This document shows, piece by piece, positions 22,357 through 34,831 of a stretch of 64,000 nt of DNA. The position numbers and the translations under genes were made by a program. This DNA comes from Cryptomeria japonica. Its lineage: Eukaryota > Streptophyta > Pinopsida > Cupressales > Cupressaceae. How positions within the stretch are numbered: the first letter of the stretch is position 1; each line of letters begins with the position of its first letter. Location of the stretch: positions 101,371,796 through 101,435,795 of the forward strand of contig NC_081412.1 of assembly GCF_030272615.1 (NCBI RefSeq), read 5' to 3'. The notes beneath the pieces were generated by a model, which did no database searches, had not been told where the DNA came from, and saw nothing but the letters and a program-made list of their open reading frames with translations.

Positions 22357-23421
22357 TGTTAGGTGACAAAGACAATTGAGAGGGGGGTGAATCAGTTGTC
22401 AAATAAATTTAAACCAAAAATAACTTAACCAACCTTAATGCTTAATACCGGTAAACCAAACTTTATGTTGGTAGACAGTTTATTGGTTAATTGCAGTACC
22501 GGTAAAGATTAATGCATGAAATAGAAAGACAATAATATCCACAACACATAACACCAATAATTGTACATAGAAACCCTGTAAGGGGAAAAACCATAGTGGG
22601 AAACCTTACCCACAATTAGATGATACTACTACAGATAGTATGTGTATACAAATGGGGTCTACACATGCAGAAAGGCCAAGTGCCTAGAGCTCACTACTTA
22701 AACACAAATAGGAGTCACACTGACTACAATTGGATGGTTAAATCCAATAATGATGTACTGCTCAAAATAACATCTCCATATGCTAGATTCGGTACCGGTT
22801 CAGTTCTGATATGTCTTCACAAAACCTTCCTTCAACCTTCAAATGATGTCTACATGTATAGCTCTGTTTATATTCACATATATCGAATTACAATCCTTTT
22901 TCCAATCACATATCGATCTTAAAAATAAGATTTTACATATATATCATAACCTAAGACCAATTTTAGTAGGTCGGCTCTAAAAGATATTTCAATAAAATCA
23001 ATTACAAATAAAACAATAACTGATGCAATATCTGATTCAACATGTTGGCTTAATGCATTTACAACATTAATAAATCATCTCCATAGCGTTTCGTGCTGAT
23101 TTGAAATAGATAAGCCTACCAGTGGCTTATCCTGGACCTATTTGTTAGTAACAACAAATATGCAAACATGAATATACCAATGAATAAATCTCTAAGACAA
23201 AGTGTCCAAATGATGTCTTCGACATAACCAAGTGTTTTCCATGTCATTCCAAGTGTCGGTGAATAATATATCCTATCGGTGTACCAGATACCAATGACTG
23301 TGCATTAGTCACTTTGCTTGCTAGTGAACATTGCCAATTCTCCAAATGCCAGAGTTTGATAAGTGTTAATAGGTGTTGACATCAATGAGAAAACCATATC
23401 AACATATCCAAAATACCAACA
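22357..23421 (-). repeat. Copia B 5' LTR
   Basis: A 1,065-bp LTR. On the plus strand it runs from TGTTAGGTGACAAAG to AAATACCAACA, giving TGTTGG...CTAACA on the element strand. It has the Copia-wide block (CCCACTATGGTTTTTCCCC on the minus strand). Only one copy is visible, so the outer boundary rests on the TG/CA ends and sequence change at 23422. Confidence 0.8.
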
Positions 23422-24204
23422 GGCTGTTATTTTAGTTTCTCTTGTTTTAAGAAAATAGTTTCTTTAACCTCTAGTTAAAGTGAAGTTTTAATTATTATGT
23501 AACAAACTATGAGCCTAGAGGCTATTTAAGCTAGGAAGTAAGTTTATGTTAGGGTCCAAAAAATTGTGATTTTTTGAAGGAACAAACAAAAATCGGTTTT
23601 CTGTGAATTTCTTAAAACTGGAATGGTTGGTTTTTCAATAAAATGTGATGGTGTGCAACCTTTGAATCTGTGTGTTTGAGGATTGGTGATCTTTCTTGAG
23701 AAATTAGCTAATGTGCATAATATCATTTTGTTATCAATTATTCCTATGTTTTTAGGATTCATTGTGGATTGAGTTGTGATGGTCCCCCTTGTCCTATGAG
23801 ACATGAGAGAGAATTGATCAGAGTTCATACTAATATGCATTTACTTTTGTTCTCTATTTATCAAATAAACATGTGTGAAAATTGGAGTCTGTGAGCTCTT
23901 ATTTGAAATTGATCTTCAGAATATTCTTTCTCATTTATTTTAAAAGCATTCTTTTGTGTTGATAGATGAATGCTAAAGCCTTTCCATGCTTTCTATTTAA
24001 AAGTCTATTCATTTTAAAGTTTTCTACATAAAATTCATTGCAAATCGTACGAGGAGCTTCCCTCTAATGCAGAGGATGGATTTGTAGTTGGTTCATCCAA
24101 CTGTTGGTTTATTTGTTTCCTTTCATAAAGGGGTGTACAAGAGTCATATTATTATTCAAAGAAAGCAAATATTATAATTTGAAGAAAGGGACAAATCTGT
24201 TTAC
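23422..24204. other. Unassigned AT-rich DNA between Copia B and Copia C
   Basis: No supported ORF. It has a TATA-like CTATTTAAGC near 23524, several homopolymer runs and TTTAAAAGC words. It could be a decayed LTR, but I find no partner for it in the window. Confidence 0.4.
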
Positions 24205-24725
24205 CAACATAAATATAGAGGTAAATTACCTTTGAAATGTTTTCCATGTGACAAAATTAACCACATAGCTGCTAATTATCCTAATGATGATAATGAACAC
24301 AAAAGAGATAAATTCAAGAAGTATAAGGGTAAAGGCAAGATAGATTGTCTTATTGTTGTTGATAGTGGTATCACTGATGAAGAATTTGATGGTGATGCTA
24401 GTGAGGATATTGTGTTTGTATCTATTAAGGAAGAGATGATTGTATCATTGATAGTGGTTGTTCACATCATATGACTGGCAATCAGAGAAAATTTCTTTTC
24501 TCTAAAGGAATTTGATGGTGGTGTTGTTAGATTTGGAAATGACTCACCCTATATGGTTAAAGGTAAGGGAGTTGTTTCTCTTAAAGGGAAGAGTAGTGCA
24601 AATGATGTTTACTGGGTTGAAGGTCTTAAGCACAATCTTTTGAGTGTGGCACAAATCAGTGAAAAAGGATACCCACTGGAGTTTAAAAATGGTATATGCA
24701 AGATCTATGACAACAAAGGTAAGGT
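24205..24725 (+). pseudogene. gag-pol: Copia C gag end and protease
   Basis: A zinc knuckle (CFPCDKINHIAANY) is visible but its last Cys is Tyr, so metal binding is probably lost. The protease active site DSGCSHHMTG lies at about 24448-24478 in another frame. The segment then continues through the conserved VRFGNDSP and GVEGLKHNLLSV-like blocks. At least two frameshifts break it. Confidence 0.8.
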
Positions 24726-25720
24726 AAATTGATTGCAACCGAGAAGAAAACTAAAGGTAACCTGTTTCACCTTAATCCTAAATTTAGCAATTGTTTAATT
24801 GCAAAGATAGATGATAGTTGGCTTTGGCATAGGAGATTTTGTCATATAAACTTTGATAACATTGTTAAAGTGAGTAAGTCCAAGACAGTGAGAGGTTTGC
24901 CTCAGTTAGACAAACTGGTTAATGCTCTTTGCAAAGAATGTCAGTTAGGGAAGATGACTTCTTCAACTTTCAAGAGAAAAACTTTTTCAACAGAACTTTT
25001 ATTAGATTTGGTTCATATAGATCTTTGTGGACCAATAATAACAAAAAGTATTCAAGGTGATAGATATTTTATGATCTTCACTGATGATTGCTCAAGGATG
25101 ATGTGGGTCACATTCTTGAAGGAAAAGGCTGAAGCTTTTGGTAAGTTCAATACATTCAGGGCCTTAGCTGAGAAAGAGAGTGGCAAGAAGATAAAGTGTC
25201 TGAGGATAGATCAAGGCGATGAATTTACTTCTGAGGAATTCACTAGGTACTGTGAAGAGAACGGTATCAAATGACAACTTTATGCACCAAGGACATCACA
25301 ACAGAATGGTATCACAGAGAGGAATAGTTGGTCAGTTGTTGAAGCTACTAGGACAATGTTGATACAAGGAGGTGTAGCAAAAACCTTTTAGAGAGAAGCT
25401 GTCAACACAACTGTCTACACTATGAACCAAGTTCTGGTGAAGAGAGGTAAGGACAAGACTCCTTATGAATATTGGTATGGAAGATCACCTGATGTTAGCT
25501 ATTTTAAGATATTTGGAAGCAAATTTTTTATTAAGAGAGGTGATTATATTAGAAAATTTAAGGCTAAGAGTGATGAAGGTATATTTCTTGGCTCTTTCAC
25601 CAAGAGTAAGGCCTACAAGTGTTTTAACAACCGGACATAGAGAATTGTTGAGAGTGCTAATGTTCGAGTGGATGAATTTCCCAAAGTATCAGAAGGAACC
25701 AGTTTAGAGGAAAAGGATGA
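24726..25720 (+). pseudogene. pol: Copia C integrase region
   Basis: It has the pre-integrase zinc segment (SWLWHRRFCHINF) and an integrase core with VHIDLCGPI, LRIDQGDEF and QQNGITERN. The catalytic D, D, E positions are visible, though GGEF has become GDEF. Stops occur at 25273 (CGA/AGA to TGA), near 25390 (TGG to TAG) and at 25638. Most are single-base changes. Confidence 0.87.
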
Positions 25721-26598
25721 AGATCCTTTCATTTTGATTTTGGAACCAGAAATAGTGAAATCTGAAACTGGCAAAGCAAATATTGATGTACTAGTTCAAC
25801 CGAAATAGATAAATTCATAAGAAGATGATGATAACAAAGAAGCTGAACGTGAAGATAATGATCATGTTATTCCTAGATATGTGAGACTGAATCACAATCC
25901 TAAACAAATTATTGGGGATAAGGATGTTGGAGTACTAACCAGAAGAAGAATCAGGGATAACTCTTGTATGATCTCCACTATTTAACCAAGAACTACTAAG
26001 GAGGCATTTGGTGATGATCATTAGGTTAAAGCTATGGAGGAGGAATTGGATCAAATTGAGAAGAACAACACTTGGACCCTAGTACCCAACTGGTAAATAA
26101 GAATGTTATAGGTACTAAATGGGTATATAGGAACAATTTGAATGAAGATAGTGTTTTAGTTCGCAACAAGGCAAGGTTGGTTTGCAAGGGTTATGCACAA
26201 GAATAAGGAGAAGACTATGGTGAAACTTTTACACTAGTAGCAAGACTGGAAGGTGTCAAAACTTTACTTTTATTTGCAGCCCATAATAAATTCAAGGTAT
26301 ACCAGATGGATGTTAAGTCTGCATTTTTGAATGGGATATTGGAAGAAGAAGTATACATAGAGAAACCAGATGGTTATGCTTTGACCGATGAGAAAGACAT
26401 GGTATGCAGATTGCATAAAGCTTTATATGGATTAAAGTAGGCATCGAGAGCATGGTATGAAAGGCTTCATACACATCTGATGAAGATAGGATTTCTGAGA
26501 ACCAGTGATGATAGTAACATATATCTCAAGACTGAAGGAGGTGAAATACTGGTCAGTGAAGTATTTGTTGATGATATCATACTTGGAGGTAATGATAT
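25721..26598 (+). pseudogene. pol: Copia C reverse transcriptase, N-terminal part
   Basis: It has the linker plus RT motifs [26 protein letters not shown] and SEVFVDDIILGGND. The coding sequence is cut right after GGND by the 21-kb element. Several stops are present (for example near 25807, 26094, 26204 and 26438). Confidence 0.87.
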
Positions 26599-27431
26599 TG
26601 TTGTTCTCAAAATATTATTCCCTTTAAAATCCTCATAATGATATGATAAACTCTGTATGTAGAAGAGATATTAAAGAGAAAGAAACTTTCAGGACAACAT
26701 AGGGCAAGGTTTGATTAACCTTCTACAATTCAAACTTATCCAAAGTTCAGGCGGGTATATCTTTGTGAACTGAATTCACACTTTTAAAAGATAAATCCAT
26801 AACAAACTAGTCTGAAAACCAATGGATCTTATCACCTTAAAATCAACTAAAACAAAGAAATGAAACTTGTACTCATGTTCAGTATTGATCTACAAGATAT
26901 ATAGAAGATAACCTTAATAGATACCAGTGCCTTATCCAAGGCCATAGAGTCATCTAAGTTCAAACAATACTTCCACAATCAAATATCTCCACACATCCTA
27001 TCAGTTTGGCTTCTGTAAATCCCTATACATGCCTGACATACATAAGAATTTATTCATACCAAACTAAACTGTGTTCATCAAAATTCAAAGTATCCCACAA
27101 AGAATTTATTGGTAGAAATGATTCTTGCATATTTAATTCCCCTCCTGAAGAGAAAAGCTAAGAAGTATATCTACTCAAGATTGCCTTACAACCCATATTC
27201 AAAAGGAATAACCCTAGATTACTCAGAATGAAATAGTAAACATTTGCAAACATACTTGAAGACAACACAAAGTTTAAACTCAAAACCAATGGTCTGTATA
27301 TTAATATTACTTCTAAAAGTATTACAAAAACATTTGAATATTCTCCATTAAGAATTTAAAATCTTAGGTAAATTTCTGCACCGTTTTCTTACAATTCCTT
27401 ATTATCCTTTTTTTACTAGTCCTGGCATCCA

Positions 27432-27438
27432 TTTATAA
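27432..27438 (-). promoter_or_regulatory. Conserved TATA-like box (3' LTR)
   Basis: TTATAAATGGATGCCAGGA on the minus strand, about 100 bases after the ORF stop; same place as in the other two LTR copies. Confidence 0.45.
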
Positions 27439-27534
27439 CAATATGGATGCACACATAGCTTCAGACTTTCCTAGGAGAGTTTGTTACAATCATTACTTCC
27501 TAAGAAGAAGTTAAAAAACCTTTTCCAAATGTGG

Positions 27535-30500
27535 TTACAAGTCTCTTTCAACGTCCGCAATTCCTTCCACTTGTTGTTCTGTTGCAACATTTTCTAACTG
27601 CTCCACATCAAGCACTACATATTTTCTTGTCCATTCGTGATACACCTCATCAGCAAGCCATGAGAAGTTAATCACTTTTTCTTTTCTCTTAGCAAATCTT
27701 TTTGAAGAATTCCTCATTTTATTGACCTCTAAATTCAAAAAACCATAATGAGATTTGATTTTCTCAATCTCCTCAATTGTTTTGACAAATATGGAGGCAT
27801 CCTCTGAATTGAGAATTCCTTTTATTCTAAGTGACAATTTGGCTTCTAATTCCTCAAGCCATATTTGTTTGTCCTTTAATTGGGTTGGGCTAACAAAACC
27901 TCCTAGGAGTAATTCAAAAACTTGATTAGTGTACTCTTTCTTGTACAAGTTGATCTTTCTATCTATATTATCCACTCCTTCTACCAACTTTACTAAATCC
28001 TTTGTCATATCATTGGTAGATTTAATAATGGGGTCAGCCGCTGCCTCATCATAGGACACACAAATAAGTTCTATATCCTTCTCTCTGGGTCTCCATTTAT
28101 CAAAAATAGGCATTAAAACAACCTTGTCCCCATTTAACTCATTCAAAATTTCCAAAATCTTACTCATGTTGTTATACATTAGTGAAGACCCTATAGTGTC
28201 AGTAAAACTTAAAATTGTAGCCCTTACTCTCTCTTCATATTTCTTTGCATATAGGGCCTAAGCCTATTTTATATTCTCTGACTCATGGGGAGTGATCTCA
28301 ATCAACTGAGAACTAGAAGGTGCTGGAGATGGTGGGAATTCAATAATGGGGCTGGTAGGTGGAGGTTTTGTAGGAGAAGAAGAGATCATCAATGTTGAGG
28401 ACTCACCTTGATGGTATTGTCCTACCAACTGGCTTTGTAGCTTGGCGATGATTCTATCTTTACCCCTTACCTCTTCCTTGGGACTGTTGTAAGCTTTTAA
28501 AATTGTCTCCAACTTAACTTGGAGATCTGCCTTTTCTTTTACTTCTCTTCCTACTACTGCAACACTAAACTTTGCAGTCTCTAGCATAGTGCTAGCAGCT
28601 TCCACTACCCCAGTGCTCTGCACTCTTTTCACTATCATTCCTCCAAGGTAACTTGACCCTAGGGTGTCCTTATTCCTTTTATTTTCATCTCTTTTAAGAG
28701 ACCACATGACCAGTGCAGCATTATCCTTGCTGAAAGTGACTCCCTCCATAGGTTTGGTCTCCTTTCTTACTACCTCTAAAACCAAGGCATCTGCTATGCC
28801 CCATTCAGGGAGAATGAGTACCCCAGCCTATGCTACCATGTCTCTTCCTTGCTCAAGAGTGATGGTCTTAAACTCATCAACCATTTCTTGCTTTATCTCT
28901 TCCTCCAACACAGCTGGATCCTTGTGGGGCTGCTCACCTTTCCTCTTTTCACACCTAGCATTAAATTTATCAATATTCTACTTCCACACAAATTGCATGA
29001 AAGCTCCTAATGTGACAAAGTTATTATCAGCCAAGAAATCCTCACTGGCTTGCTTGATCTTAGGATCCCACTCCTGGCCTTTGAACTCATTAGTAGTAAT
29101 GTTCATCTCAGTAGTAAGGGGCTCTTCTGGCATTCCCTCTTCCACTTCATCATATGTGTATGCTATGTCTCCAAGACTACCTAACTGTAACAGTTGCTCA
29201 GCTACTGTCTGTTCATCTCCTATATGAATAGGGGATTGAGATAGGGAATACAAGGGTTCATCAGATTGTACTTCCTTTCCTACTCTTTGTTTCTTTAGGC
29301 TATCTTGAATGTCAATGACATCCTGTATCTTCGTCTTCCCTTTTGAGGTAGAAGGCTCCCCTATTGTTGGCATCAACACACTATAGCTGGACTTCTTATG
29401 TAACATGTAATCACTAGGAGGGATTGCTCTGGTAGATGTAGACCTATTTAGACCTAGCCTTTCTTTCTCAGGGTTTTTCTTAATTACAACCTCCATCTTT
29501 TCTTTCAATGTCTGCATCACATCCTCAAAACAAAGAATTAAGAATTTTACCTTCTCTTCAAAGGGGTGAAAGCTAGACAAAGGGTCATAGCTACTGTCAA
29601 ATTTCTGCACAAAGTCTACAGCCTTCTTGTAGGCCACCCACTTTTCTTTCCTCAGCTCTTGCTCATCTAAATCAAACACATTCCTAATGAGGTCTTCAAA
29701 AAACTGGAATTGGTGGGGTCTACCTCTACATATTGCCCTCTTTCTGAACATGCCGTTGAAGAAATCTTCAAGGTCAACACACTAGGATACTGCAGTTGAT
29801 AAATAGTATGGTTGAAGGAAATCTTCAAAATACTTCCAACCTCTAATTATTACAAATTGATGTGCTATGGTAATTGTAGGGAAAATGGTCCCTTTACCTC
29901 TACCTATTAGCTCTGCCTCTTGCACACTACCAATCTACCTGAGGATTTCTGCAATTCCCACTTTAAGAGGGACCTGATAGGGCAACAAAAATGGAGTGAC
30001 TTTGAAACCATATACTCTGAAAACTATGGAGACAGGGTATAAGTAGATATCACCCCAATTGTGGACAATTTTAATATTGTCAGCAAACTCTTTTGGCCTA
30101 ATGAATTCCAAAAGAACCTTAGGGACTCTTGGATTCTTTGAATAGATAAGAGTCCTAATCTTAGATGCAAAACACTTATCAAACTTTAAGTAGCTATCAT
30201 CTTCTCTGTCCCATGATAGCACTGTACTCCATAACTGCACTAGCATCTTCTCTCCATCTTTCTCTTTCACAATATCCATTCCACTTGCAAAAATAGTCAC
30301 CACCATTGAATAAAAATAAATGCATGAGGAGGGAGTACCATCCAAAAGGCCTATCCACTTTCCCATTATTTATTCCTATCAAGCCTTCATGGATGGCATC
30401 AGAGATATAGGAATCATAATCAAAGGTCACTACCAAAGAAGGATTCAAAATTTGAGCAATCATTAACATGTAATGAGTTGACATATTTGCCTCAGCATCC

Positions 30501-31153
30501 TCTCCTTAAATTTGGCATAGTGACCAATATAATCCTTTGGCCCTAAGGGTGAACAGATTTAAAGAAAAAGGCTCCTTAGTGTTGGGTCCTACAACTGTTA
30601 ATCCACCTATCTTCACAAAGAATTCTTTAAGAGGCCCATTTCTAAGGTGGTTCCTCTGCACACTGTAAACCTGAGCTAGTGATTTAAAATTAATAGGCTC
30701 TAAAAAATTGGTAAATTCACTAAGCCCAAAAGTAGTTCTGAACTCCTCATTATTTATTTCAATCAGGGTTTTCCAGCTTATATCCCTAACACACCTTGTG
30801 ATTGGGTCATAGTTGTGTGCAATCTAAGTTAGGAGATCCACATCCATGAATACTCCAGGGACCACCAATTTGCCTATGTCCAACTCCTAGATACTGTTCA
30901 TTGGGGCTGGGGAGTTTCTCATACCAAATCCAACCTTAAATAATCCCAACCCTGACAACCCAATTTGAGGGTCTCTGAGCCAACTGCCCTTGTCATACAA
31001 TCCTTCTCCTATTTTTAGGTGAGGAGCTCTTGGCACTAATTCCTTTACCTTTTCTGCCACATTAGTTGACATTGTCAACTATTCTAGGAAATCATCACAG
31101 ATAGCCCTCTCTTGGTAATTAACCTTTCCTGAGAATTCCCTTTTAGGTGCCAT
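27535..31153 (-). pseudogene. LTR-encoded ORF of unknown function (copy 2, 3' LTR)
   Basis: The start ATG at 31153 (MAPKREFSGKVNYQ) and the stop after DVERDL match the other copies; the span is about 1,206 codons. The order of conserved blocks is the same as in the solo copy. The middle part is long and open (28978-29751), with FRKRAICRGRPHQFQFFEDL and SSYDPLSSFHPFEEKVKF. The C-terminal part (27535-28179) is open and helical. Disabling changes include a stop near 31079 (CAG to TAG before LTMSTNV), one near 30884 and breaks near 30484, 29934, 28975 and 28263. Most of these are absent from copy 3, although the left and right LTRs come from one insertion, so many arose after insertion. No family recognised. 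Confidence 0.75.
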
Positions 31154-31507
31154 CTTAAGAAACTATGCAAGCAATTTAATTACTAGCCTCAACTGTTCTG
31201 TAACAAATCAAAACCCCAATTAAAACACACTGTCAAGTAATTGCCAAGCAAGAGTACAAGAGAACTTGTGTTTTGCTTGAAGAAATCCACTCTGCAACTG
31301 AAGAAATTTTCTCTGCAACCGCTTCTCTGCAACAATTTTTCAAAATGATGTCTTCATTCAATTGATGCAAGATCATATACGGTAGTTGAGCTCTTAACTG
31401 CGACATTGATACCGCATGCTTCGGCCATCCTTTCAGAATTGAATTCATAGAAGAATTCAAAAATTTCACTCCAACGGGTCATAACATGCCTGCATATTTT
31501 CTTTTCG

Positions 31508-33075
31508 CTCTTTCTCGATTTCGCAGAGCATAACATCCTAGCAATTTTGCCTAATGAAATCATGCCAGCCGTCCAATCAGATGAGACTTGATCAGTCTTT
31601 ACACTATTTTAACCTCTTTGCCTTTGCATCTGGGCCCTACCTCCTTTTCGCCATTTTGCAAGCTTTATCCCCTGAGCATTTTCCTTTCACGAAGCTATAC
31701 CAAGTGTTAGATGGAACTCTAACCACCCGGCCTTTAACTCCTACCGGGACCATCAAATTTTTCAATAACCGCACCTCATCTTGATGGCTGATGGTTTTTT
31801 GCTATTTCACAAGGGTTAATCCACTTCCGTCTTTGGGCCACGAAACAACGAGAAGCATTGGATCAATCTTGAGATGAACATCTTTTAAGTGAGACCTTTA
31901 TCCAGACATTGCTTACCCCACTTATTCACCAGTTAACAAATGCCATGTGGCACTCTGCCATTAGCCCTGGAAAACTCTTTGGGTTTAGTTCACAGTCAAC
32001 CACATGTCTTACTTCCCACATAACCACCAGTTACACCTTGGTGGGCCCTTAATCACCTTTTGAAACTACGTGTCAATCGACACATCACCATCAAGCTTTA
32101 CAAGAAGTAGCAGCTGTCATTCCACATCATGCTAGGAAGAACCTCTCTTTCTCTTTCGCCATTTCATGGGCCTTAATCCTTGATTGATTTGTAGCCACGA
32201 AGCAATGAGAACCCTTAGATCAAAACAAAGTTGATCATCTTTTACCTTTACGCCTTATCTGTTCTTTGGGCCCACTAGCTCTTTCGCCATTTCGCAGACC
32301 TTAAAACACTAGCATCTTACCTTCACAAATTCATGTGAACTATTAGATCATATCAAAATTGCTTGATGCTTAACAACCTACTTGAAACCAGCAGACACAG
32401 GTCTTTTGACTTAGCTTTACCCACCTGGAACTTGGTCATTCTGGAACTGACGTGTCACATTCTTATTCACTGAAAGAAATCAGCGGGATCCACTTCATCC
32501 TTGCCACTTGTATTTGCTAGGTCACTTATCCCACAGTATGACTCATCTTCTTGGACCCACCCGTTAGTCCTTAAATGCAATTCACTGACTAGTTTGACTT
32601 TCGGCCACATGTCATTGTCTTACTTGCCATCTCAACTAGCTAGACTGCTTGCTTGGAACGCCATGTCATTTCGCTATTTCGCGAAAGCTATCTTTCAAGC
32701 ATCTTTCTGTTGTGAAATTGTGCTAATCGTCAGATCTTAAGGACCTGCGCATCTGTTATGCCTCTTATGAACCTCTTTTTCCCGAGCCCAAAAACCTTTT
32801 GCTATTTCATAGAGCATAACATGTGAGCATCTCTCAGGCATGAAACAATGTGGGCTGTCGATTTCTTTAAACTTTATTGCCTTTTAGCTATGGAAAAGTC
32901 TTCACCGTTGGGTCTCGCCAAACCTTTTCGCCATTTTGCGAAAGGTAATTTACTCGCTCATTTTGGCTACAAATCAATGCCAGCTATTAGATTCAAAGTG
33001 AGATGGAGTCTCGTTAAACTAGATCCAATGCACACGGTTGAACATGCTTTTTCCTTTCCCTATTTCATAGAGCAT
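31508..33075 (-). repeat. Degenerate tandem array upstream of the LTR ORF (3' LTR)
   Basis: About nine copies of TTTCGC(C/T)ATTTCGCA-type words (plus strand), at about 31508, 31643, 31795, 32154, 32281, 32668, 32794, 32924 and 33051. Each is followed by similar text of the type GCATAACA...GAGCAT...GAAGCAATG...TTAGATC. Spacing clusters near 130-150 bp, with two longer gaps that contain ACGTGTCA/CACATGTC words (for example 32061 and 32448). It is a U3-like array with G-box/ABRE-like cores; regulatory function is not shown. Confidence 0.7.
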
Positions 33076-33601
33076 TACACACCCGCAACTTCGCCTAACA
33101 AAATAGTGAAAGTCATAGATTCATCTGAAAGTTGTGTGACACTTACTGGACCCGACAACATTAGAAGGAAAAGGCATAAGGCATAGATTTTTATAATTAT
33201 TTAACGATCGCCTAGGCAAATAACAAGGGGGGACATTTCACATGACCCCAAGACCCATTACTTAAGTGAATAAAGTAACGTAGGAATAGAAGCTAGAGGG
33301 TTTTGATCAGACATTTGAGTGATTAAAAACTAAAAACCCTTAACCCTTAAAGACCTAAAATAGATTTGAAGCAATTAATAGCATACTTGACTCAAAATTT
33401 CAAAAAACTAGCCAATCATGGGAAAAGAAAACCCATTTCTTAAACAGTGATAATAGTGGCTCTGACTGGGGATGGTTGATCACAAGGTCAACACAGGAAA
33501 ATCAGGAAACTCTAGAGAAACAGACCAAAACACAGACCCAAACAAAAACAACAGGAAGCAAACAAAATATATACAAACAAAGGACCTACTGTGCATGGAC
33601 T

Positions 33602-34801
33602 TCAAGAGAAATAATGTTTCAAGAATTGTCCATGCATTGGAAATTCCTGTACTTCATCATTAATATTTTTCATAAAATAAGAATCCTTTCCATTTAAATC
33701 ACAAACCACAAAAGGGCCAATCCATAATGATTCAAATTCCTTGTGTTTTCCTTTGTCCTGTCCTCTTGCATTCCACTAAAGAACAATAACATCAATTGGA
33801 AACTTCCTTAATAATGTCCTTTTATCAAAAAGGTACTTGGACTGTAGTTGGATCTTTCTCTTATGAGCTAGAGTTCTGATCTCTTTCACTTCCACTATTT
33901 GAATCATTCGGTTTTCCATAGGTTCAGATAGCTCCATGTCTTCAACTTGTAAGAATTTATAAACTGGAAGTAGATTTTTTATCGGTAGTCTAGCTTGTGT
34001 ACCGTAAACCAGTTCAAAAGGTGACATTCCAATGGCCTTCTTGATTGTTACTCTGTTAGCCCACAAGGCTAATTTCAACTTTTGATCCCAAGACCTCTTG
34101 TTCTCTTCCAGGATTTTCTTGATGATGTTCAAGAGGCTTTTATTACTAGATTTAGCTTGTCCATTTCCCTGAGGATGATAGGGTGAAGAGTAAGACTTGA
34201 TTATTCCATGACTGGTACAAAATCCAACAAAGTCTTCTGACCTGAAACTCATGGCATTGTCCACTACTAATTTTGCAGGTATTCCAAATCTAGTTATAAC
34301 ATTATCCATCAGGAAGTCAATGACAACTTTACTTGTAGCTCTTCTTGTGGGAATAGCTTCATTCCATTTAGTAAAATAATTAGTGGCTACTATGATCCAT
34401 CTATGACCTCTTCCTGATCTCTCAACAATCTCTCCAATAAAATCAATGCCCCATTAGACAAAAGGGGCTTCCACTGTGACTGGATTTAGGGGTAAAGCTC
34501 CTTCATACTTCAATTTGGATGAAATTTTTTGACATGGGTCACATTTCCTGACATGTTCATGAGCATCCTTGAATAAGGTAGGCCAATAGTGCCCAGCCCA
34601 GATTATCTTACCAGCAATTGTCTTAGCAGAGTAATGGCCTCCACATACTCCATCATGCATTTCAATCAACACCCATTTAGTCTGGAATTCATCCAAACAC
34701 ATTAGCAATTCTCCATCTCTTTTTCTCCAAAATAGATCACCTTGAATGAGAACATATTTTTGTGACTTGAGTTTTAGAGTTCTTCTTTGATTATGTGTCA
34801 T
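33602..34801 (-). pseudogene. pol: Giant-LTR element integrase
   Basis: Read on the minus strand it has the N-terminal HHCC zinc segment (HDGVCGGHYSAKT ... CDPCQK), the core with WGIDFIGEI and VDNAMSF, and a position NGQAKSSNKS where Tat relatives have Glu before SSNKS. The catalytic Glu is therefore replaced by Lys (GAA to AAA). The C-terminal domain ends in GQFLKHYF, typical of Tat-type integrases. Stops lie near 34454 and at 33776 (CAG to TAG). It ends 146 bases from the 3' LTR. Confidence 0.9.
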
Positions 34802-34831
34802 TCCTTCTGAAAATTTAGCATCTCTTAAAAA

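Larger units (their letters stand above)
12600..23421 (-). mobile_element. Copia B: Ty1/Copia element, 3' end missing, gag split by a giant solo LTR
   Basis: Reading leftward from 23421, the order is 5' LTR, tRNA-Met primer site, gag N-terminal half, solo LTR insertion (15634-21542), gag zinc knuckle, protease, integrase, RT, and RNase H ending near 12600. No 3' LTR is visible in the window. It may lie left of Copia A if Copia A inserted into Copia B. Confidence 0.85.
24205..26598 (+). mobile_element. Copia C, left part (5'-truncated)
   Basis: Copia similarity begins in gag just before the zinc knuckle, so the 5' LTR, primer site and most of gag are missing. It runs through protease, integrase and RT and stops at 26598, after the VDDI catalytic block, where the 21-kb element begins. 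The target duplication is GATAT (26594-26598 and 47612-47616). It resumes at 47617. Confidence 0.9.
26599..33455 (-). repeat. 3' LTR of the giant-LTR element
   Basis: It spans TGTTGTTCTC to GTGATAATA on the plus strand, so the element strand reads TATTATC...ACAACA. It matches 40750-47611 throughout with scattered substitutions. The first two bases are TA rather than TG in both LTRs; the solo copy still has TG. The segments on the element strand are U3 array, ORF, TATA-like box and downstream part. Confidence 0.93.

Noticed and set aside
28664-29227. Plus-strand ORF of 187 codons with signal-like Leu/Ser content, repeated at 42814-43377
   Set aside because: It is antisense to the LTR ORF in both LTRs, so it is preserved only because the LTRs are alike.
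31508-33075. Possible CRISPR-like array from evenly spaced words
   Set aside because: Units are degenerate along their whole length, spacing varies from 130 to 380 bp, and the context is a plant LTR.
32848-33186. ORF of 112 codons in the LTR, repeated near 46962-47342
   Set aside because: It runs through the U3 repeat array on the strand opposite to gag-pol; the frame is not kept between repeat units.
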